The notes below the pieces were generated by a model. That model had not been told where the DNA came from. It was given only the letters and a program-made list of their open reading frames with translations, and made no database searches. A DNA stretch of 64,000 nucleotides, taken from UBA7332 sp051648105 (GTDB lineage: Bacteria; Bacteroidota; Bacteroidia; Bacteroidales; UBA7332). The translations under genes were made by a program, and so were the position numbers. Below, one piece after another: positions 62,067-64,000 of the stretch. How positions within the stretch are numbered: the stretch's first letter is position 1; each line of letters starts with the position of its first letter. The stretch covers positions 8,367-72,366 of the forward strand of contig JBOFEN010000101.1 of assembly GCA_051648105.1 (NCBI GenBank), read 5' to 3'.

Positions 62067-63173
62067 CTATTTGATTATGAATTTTGCCATTTTAGCTTGA
62101 TTGCAAATATCAGATATCTCTTGTACTATTTGAGTTGCAATTGATTTAGAAATACCAACCTCAGAGGCAATAGTAATAATGTCAGATAGTGTTGCGTCAC
62201 CTTTACCATTAATTGTAGTTGTATGGTAACCATTGAATCCATTACTAGGAAGTATATCATAAGCGGGTGACATCCTCCATGCACCATCAACCAGTTGAAA
62301 AGAGAAGTTCTTAGCGTGATCATCTCTGTTGGATATTACTATATTAAATACCATCAACCTAAACAACTCATATACTTGATTCATGTCAGATGTTAGATTT
62401 AGGCACACTTTAAGCAAAACGGAGTAATCCAGGCTAGGAATTCTATAGTCAGCATGTAGTAAACCGGCTGAGCTTATAGTATGAACTCTTCCATTATTCG
62501 TTCTGTCAAAACGTTCAACACCAAAATATTTACCTTCAAAAAGTCTTGTCTCGGGCATAGAGATATTGCACTGCTTAGCGAGTAGTGAATATTGATATTC
62601 AGTCTCACCTATAGAGTTAGGGTCAAGAGATGCTCTGAACTTTACTAACCACTCTCTACCATCAACTTTTGCAAAAACCTTTGGGCGTGCACCACCTGAT
62701 GAGCCTCCATATTTATATAGGTCATCTATAGAGCCATTACTATCTTTGTCACTTAATATTATATCTGCTTCAGTAGCTAGTTTATCAAAGTTGAGGAATT
62801 CACTATCCTGCGAAACGCTTTTATCTGGATAAAACTCTAATGCTCCTCGTCCGCTAGATCCAATTAATGATAATCGTTGAAGAATGGATAACTTATATGG
62901 ATCTATATTTCTAGCTTTTAGGAATCTATCTAATAATAAACTACCCCATCCATCAGGCAGAGAGTCATCAAAAACACCAAAGTTTCCGTTAAAAGGTTGT
63001 CGTTTGGCTACAATCAATCCAGATTTCAATGGAAGGAAGTATGGGGATATAGAAACACCATGTTTTATATAATCTGAGTCATACTCAAAACCACATAACC
63101 CATCAGGAGTAAGAGCCATACGACCAACTCTCTCACTATTCATTACGATATCAATAAGATTAATTTGGTTCAT
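62067..63173 (-). CDS. hipA: HipA family serine/threonine kinase toxin
   Basis: 368 residues. N-terminal HipA domain (VGRMALTPDGLCGFEYDSDYIKHG, FDDSLPDGWGSLLLDRF), the glycine-rich IGSSGRGALEF, an ATP-binding Lys in WLVKFRASLDP, the catalytic NRDDHAKNF near residue 284 and the metal-binding YDILPS near 305. HipA kinases phosphorylate aminoacyl-tRNA synthetases or other translation targets and arrest growth. It overlaps the upstream antitoxin gene by 4 bases (ATGA), a tight translational coupling. At 368 residues it is somewhat shorter than E. coli HipA (440). Confidence 0.92.
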   Translation of the reverse strand: MNQINLIDIVMNSERVGRMALTPDGLCGFEYDSDYIKHGVSISPYFLPLKSGLIVAKRQPFNGNFGVFDDSLPDGWGSLLLDRFLKARNIDPYKLSILQRLSLIGSSGRGALEFYPDKSVSQDSEFLNFDKLATEADIILSDKDSNGSIDDLYKYGGSSGGARPKVFAKVDGREWLVKFRASLDPNSIGETEYQYSLLAKQCNISMPETRLFEGKYFGVERFDRTNNGRVHTISSAGLLHADYRIPSLDYSVLLKVCLNLTSDMNQVYELFRLMVFNIVISNRDDHAKNFSFQLVDGAWRMSPAYDILPSNGFNGYHTTTINGKGDATLSDIITIASEVGISKSIATQIVQEISDICNQAKMAKFIIK

Positions 63174-63502
63174 TTCTTACCTCCTCTCTTACGCCCCTTG
63201 TTATAGCTTATATTCAGTAGTTCTTCTACGCTTTGATAGGTTTGTGTGGAGAATAACTCAAGAAGATCATTTTCCAAACCTAAAGCAAAGGATATCATAA
63301 CTAGGCTACGAATAGATATCTCACCAGTCTTTTCAAATCTGCGATAGGTAGAGATAGGCATATCTGCCTTTGATGCCAATAGCTGTTGTGTCCAATCTCG
63401 CTCTAAACGTCTTTGACGAATTTTGTCTGCAATAGACAACATAATCGAGTCTGGTGTTTTAGATATTAATGATAATATATTATCACTTATGTGGTTATTC
63501 AT
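63170..63502 (-). CDS. hipB: HipB-like antitoxin, XRE family
   Basis: 110 residues. Cro/C1-type HTH (LSIADKIRQRRLERDWTQQLLASKADMPISTYRRFEKTGEISIRSLVMISFALGLENDLLELF) with about 25 residues before it and a short basic tail (YNKGRKRGGKK) after it. It should neutralise HipA and repress the operon. A -7 promoter element lies 28 bases upstream, near a palindromic TAATATATTA (63514-63523) that might serve as an operator. Confidence 0.92.
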   Translation of the reverse strand: MNNHISDNILSLISKTPDSIMLSIADKIRQRRLERDWTQQLLASKADMPISTYRRFEKTGEISIRSLVMISFALGLENDLLELFSTQTYQSVEELLNISYNKGRKRGGKK

Positions 63503-63529
63503 ACTCTTATCGCTAATATATTAATACTA

Positions 63530-63537
63530 CAAAGGTA
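63530..63537 (-). promoter_or_regulatory. -7 promoter element of hipBA
   Basis: TACCTTTG on the minus strand, 28 nt before the hipB ATG. Confidence 0.55.
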
Positions 63538-64000
63538 CTGGAAATACTTTGACTAAAGGGGCTAAAATGCCTATTTATTTTATTGTTATTACCTGTTTAT
63601 TTAATCCTATTACTTGATTCATACCTTATATATAGCTCTTGTTAAGATAAAATAGAGGTGAAAGTAGTGCTAGATTACTAGTCGATCTTTTTATGGGGCT
63701 ATACAAGAAAGATTGGTCGCATATCTCACGGGAAACCATAAAAATAGGCACAAGGTGTTTTGGTAGATAACTAACCCATATTTAATATTATCTACCACAA
63801 CTGTTTTTATTAAACCCTAAAGCGTTATTCTATACTTTTACAAACATCCACTTGTGGTTATGTTTTTTGATGAATTCTAGTTACAGGTATTTCCCCCATT
63901 TAGCATTGCGCATTGGTGCTCATATTGAGCACCAATAGATGAGTTACTTGCCATTTAAAGTAGCTTGTACAAACGCTAAATACAGAAACAAAAGAAGAAT
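63538..64000. other. Gap without a recognisable gene
   Basis: 463 bases to the window edge. No frame longer than about 30 codons with a convincing start was found. Two inverted repeats are present: TGGTAGATAA / TTATCTACCA (63761-63797) and ATTGGTGCTCA / TGAGCACCAAT (63912-63936); the second could be a terminator of a gene entering from the right. Confidence 0.4.

Noticed and set aside
63761..63797. Inverted repeat TGGTAGATAA / TTATCTACCA as an attachment site
   Set aside because: No integrase or mobile gene is adjacent and the arms are only 10 bp with a 17-nt spacer.
1..64000. tRNA or rRNA genes
   Set aside because: No cloverleaf with a GGTTCGAATCC-type T arm and no conserved rRNA segments were found by reading; a tRNA scan would be decisive.

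Overview
The window is an AT-rich chromosomal segment of a Bacteroidota bacterium, most likely order Bacteroidales. The evidence is a SusC/SusD pair with surface glycan-binding and glycoside hydrolase genes, a type IX secretion gene (porQ) in the order porQ-cmk-ispH known from Porphyromonas, a probable type IX cargo protein, many lipoprotein signal peptides, Bacteroidota-type promoters (TAnnTTTG at -7, sometimes TTTG or TTG about 20 nt upstream), a bacterial RNase P RNA and a fused [FeFe] hydrogenase. Species cannot be named from the sequence alone. No tRNA or rRNA gene, prophage, transposase or CRISPR array was seen.

Layout. 1-4.4 kb: a Lys/Ser/Thr-rich protein tail and a large SNF2-type helicase. 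4.5-5.55 kb: a composite non-coding repeat. 5.6-12.4 kb: [FeFe] hydrogenase, groES-groEL, an HdeD-like membrane protein and a FAD-dependent oxidoreductase. 12.5-22.3 kb: NAD(P)H:quinone oxidoreductase-like flavoprotein, porQ-cmk-ispH, an Imm17-like membrane protein, recQ, rnpB, a class A beta-lactamase gene broken at a new palindrome, its AraC-type neighbour and a small membrane protein. 22.4-26.6 kb: a membrane-anchored UvrD-like helicase, an aldo/keto reductase and an HxlR regulator. 26.8-40.0 kb: a polysaccharide utilisation locus (SusC, SusD, a lipoprotein with an internal duplication, GH16 endoglucanase, GH3 beta-glucosidase) next to a transmembrane one-component regulator; GH16 plus GH3 suggests beta-1,3- or mixed-linkage glucan. 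40.1-46.0 kb: copper ATPase, SGNH hydrolase, NahK-like sugar kinase, maltose acetyltransferase-like enzyme and aquaporin. 46.0-47.1 kb: an inverted second copy of the composite repeat. 47.2-57.4 kb: stress genes (Ric iron-sulphur repair, Crp/Fnr regulator, MATE exporter, OxyR-AhpC-AhpF) among lipoproteins. 57.7-63.5 kb: a type IX cargo protein, HxlR plus Old Yellow Enzyme, and a hipBA toxin-antitoxin pair.

The most unusual signal is the pair of about 1.05-1.08 kb non-coding elements at 4478-5556 and 46026-47072. They are inverted relative to each other and share one architecture: module A, linker, module B. Modules A and B have the same conserved edges but different internal words, GTGTAGATAG in A and GTGGCGATAG in B. 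The word is changed in a coordinated way at nearly every position it occupies within a module. The linker carries a third word built on TTAGGC. The module A cores are almost identical between copies while the B modules have diverged strongly. I know no named element with this organisation; it looks like a family of protein-recognised or RNA-forming repeats, possibly mobile.

Functional links: oxyR, a perfect OxyR-type site overlapping its stop codon, ahpC and ahpF form a peroxide regulon. ric has a Crp/Fnr-like palindrome near -43, with a Crp/Fnr gene close by. An HxlR gene precedes an aldo/keto reductase whose promoter overlaps a 13-bp inverted repeat. Convergent genes are commonly separated by long perfect hairpins.
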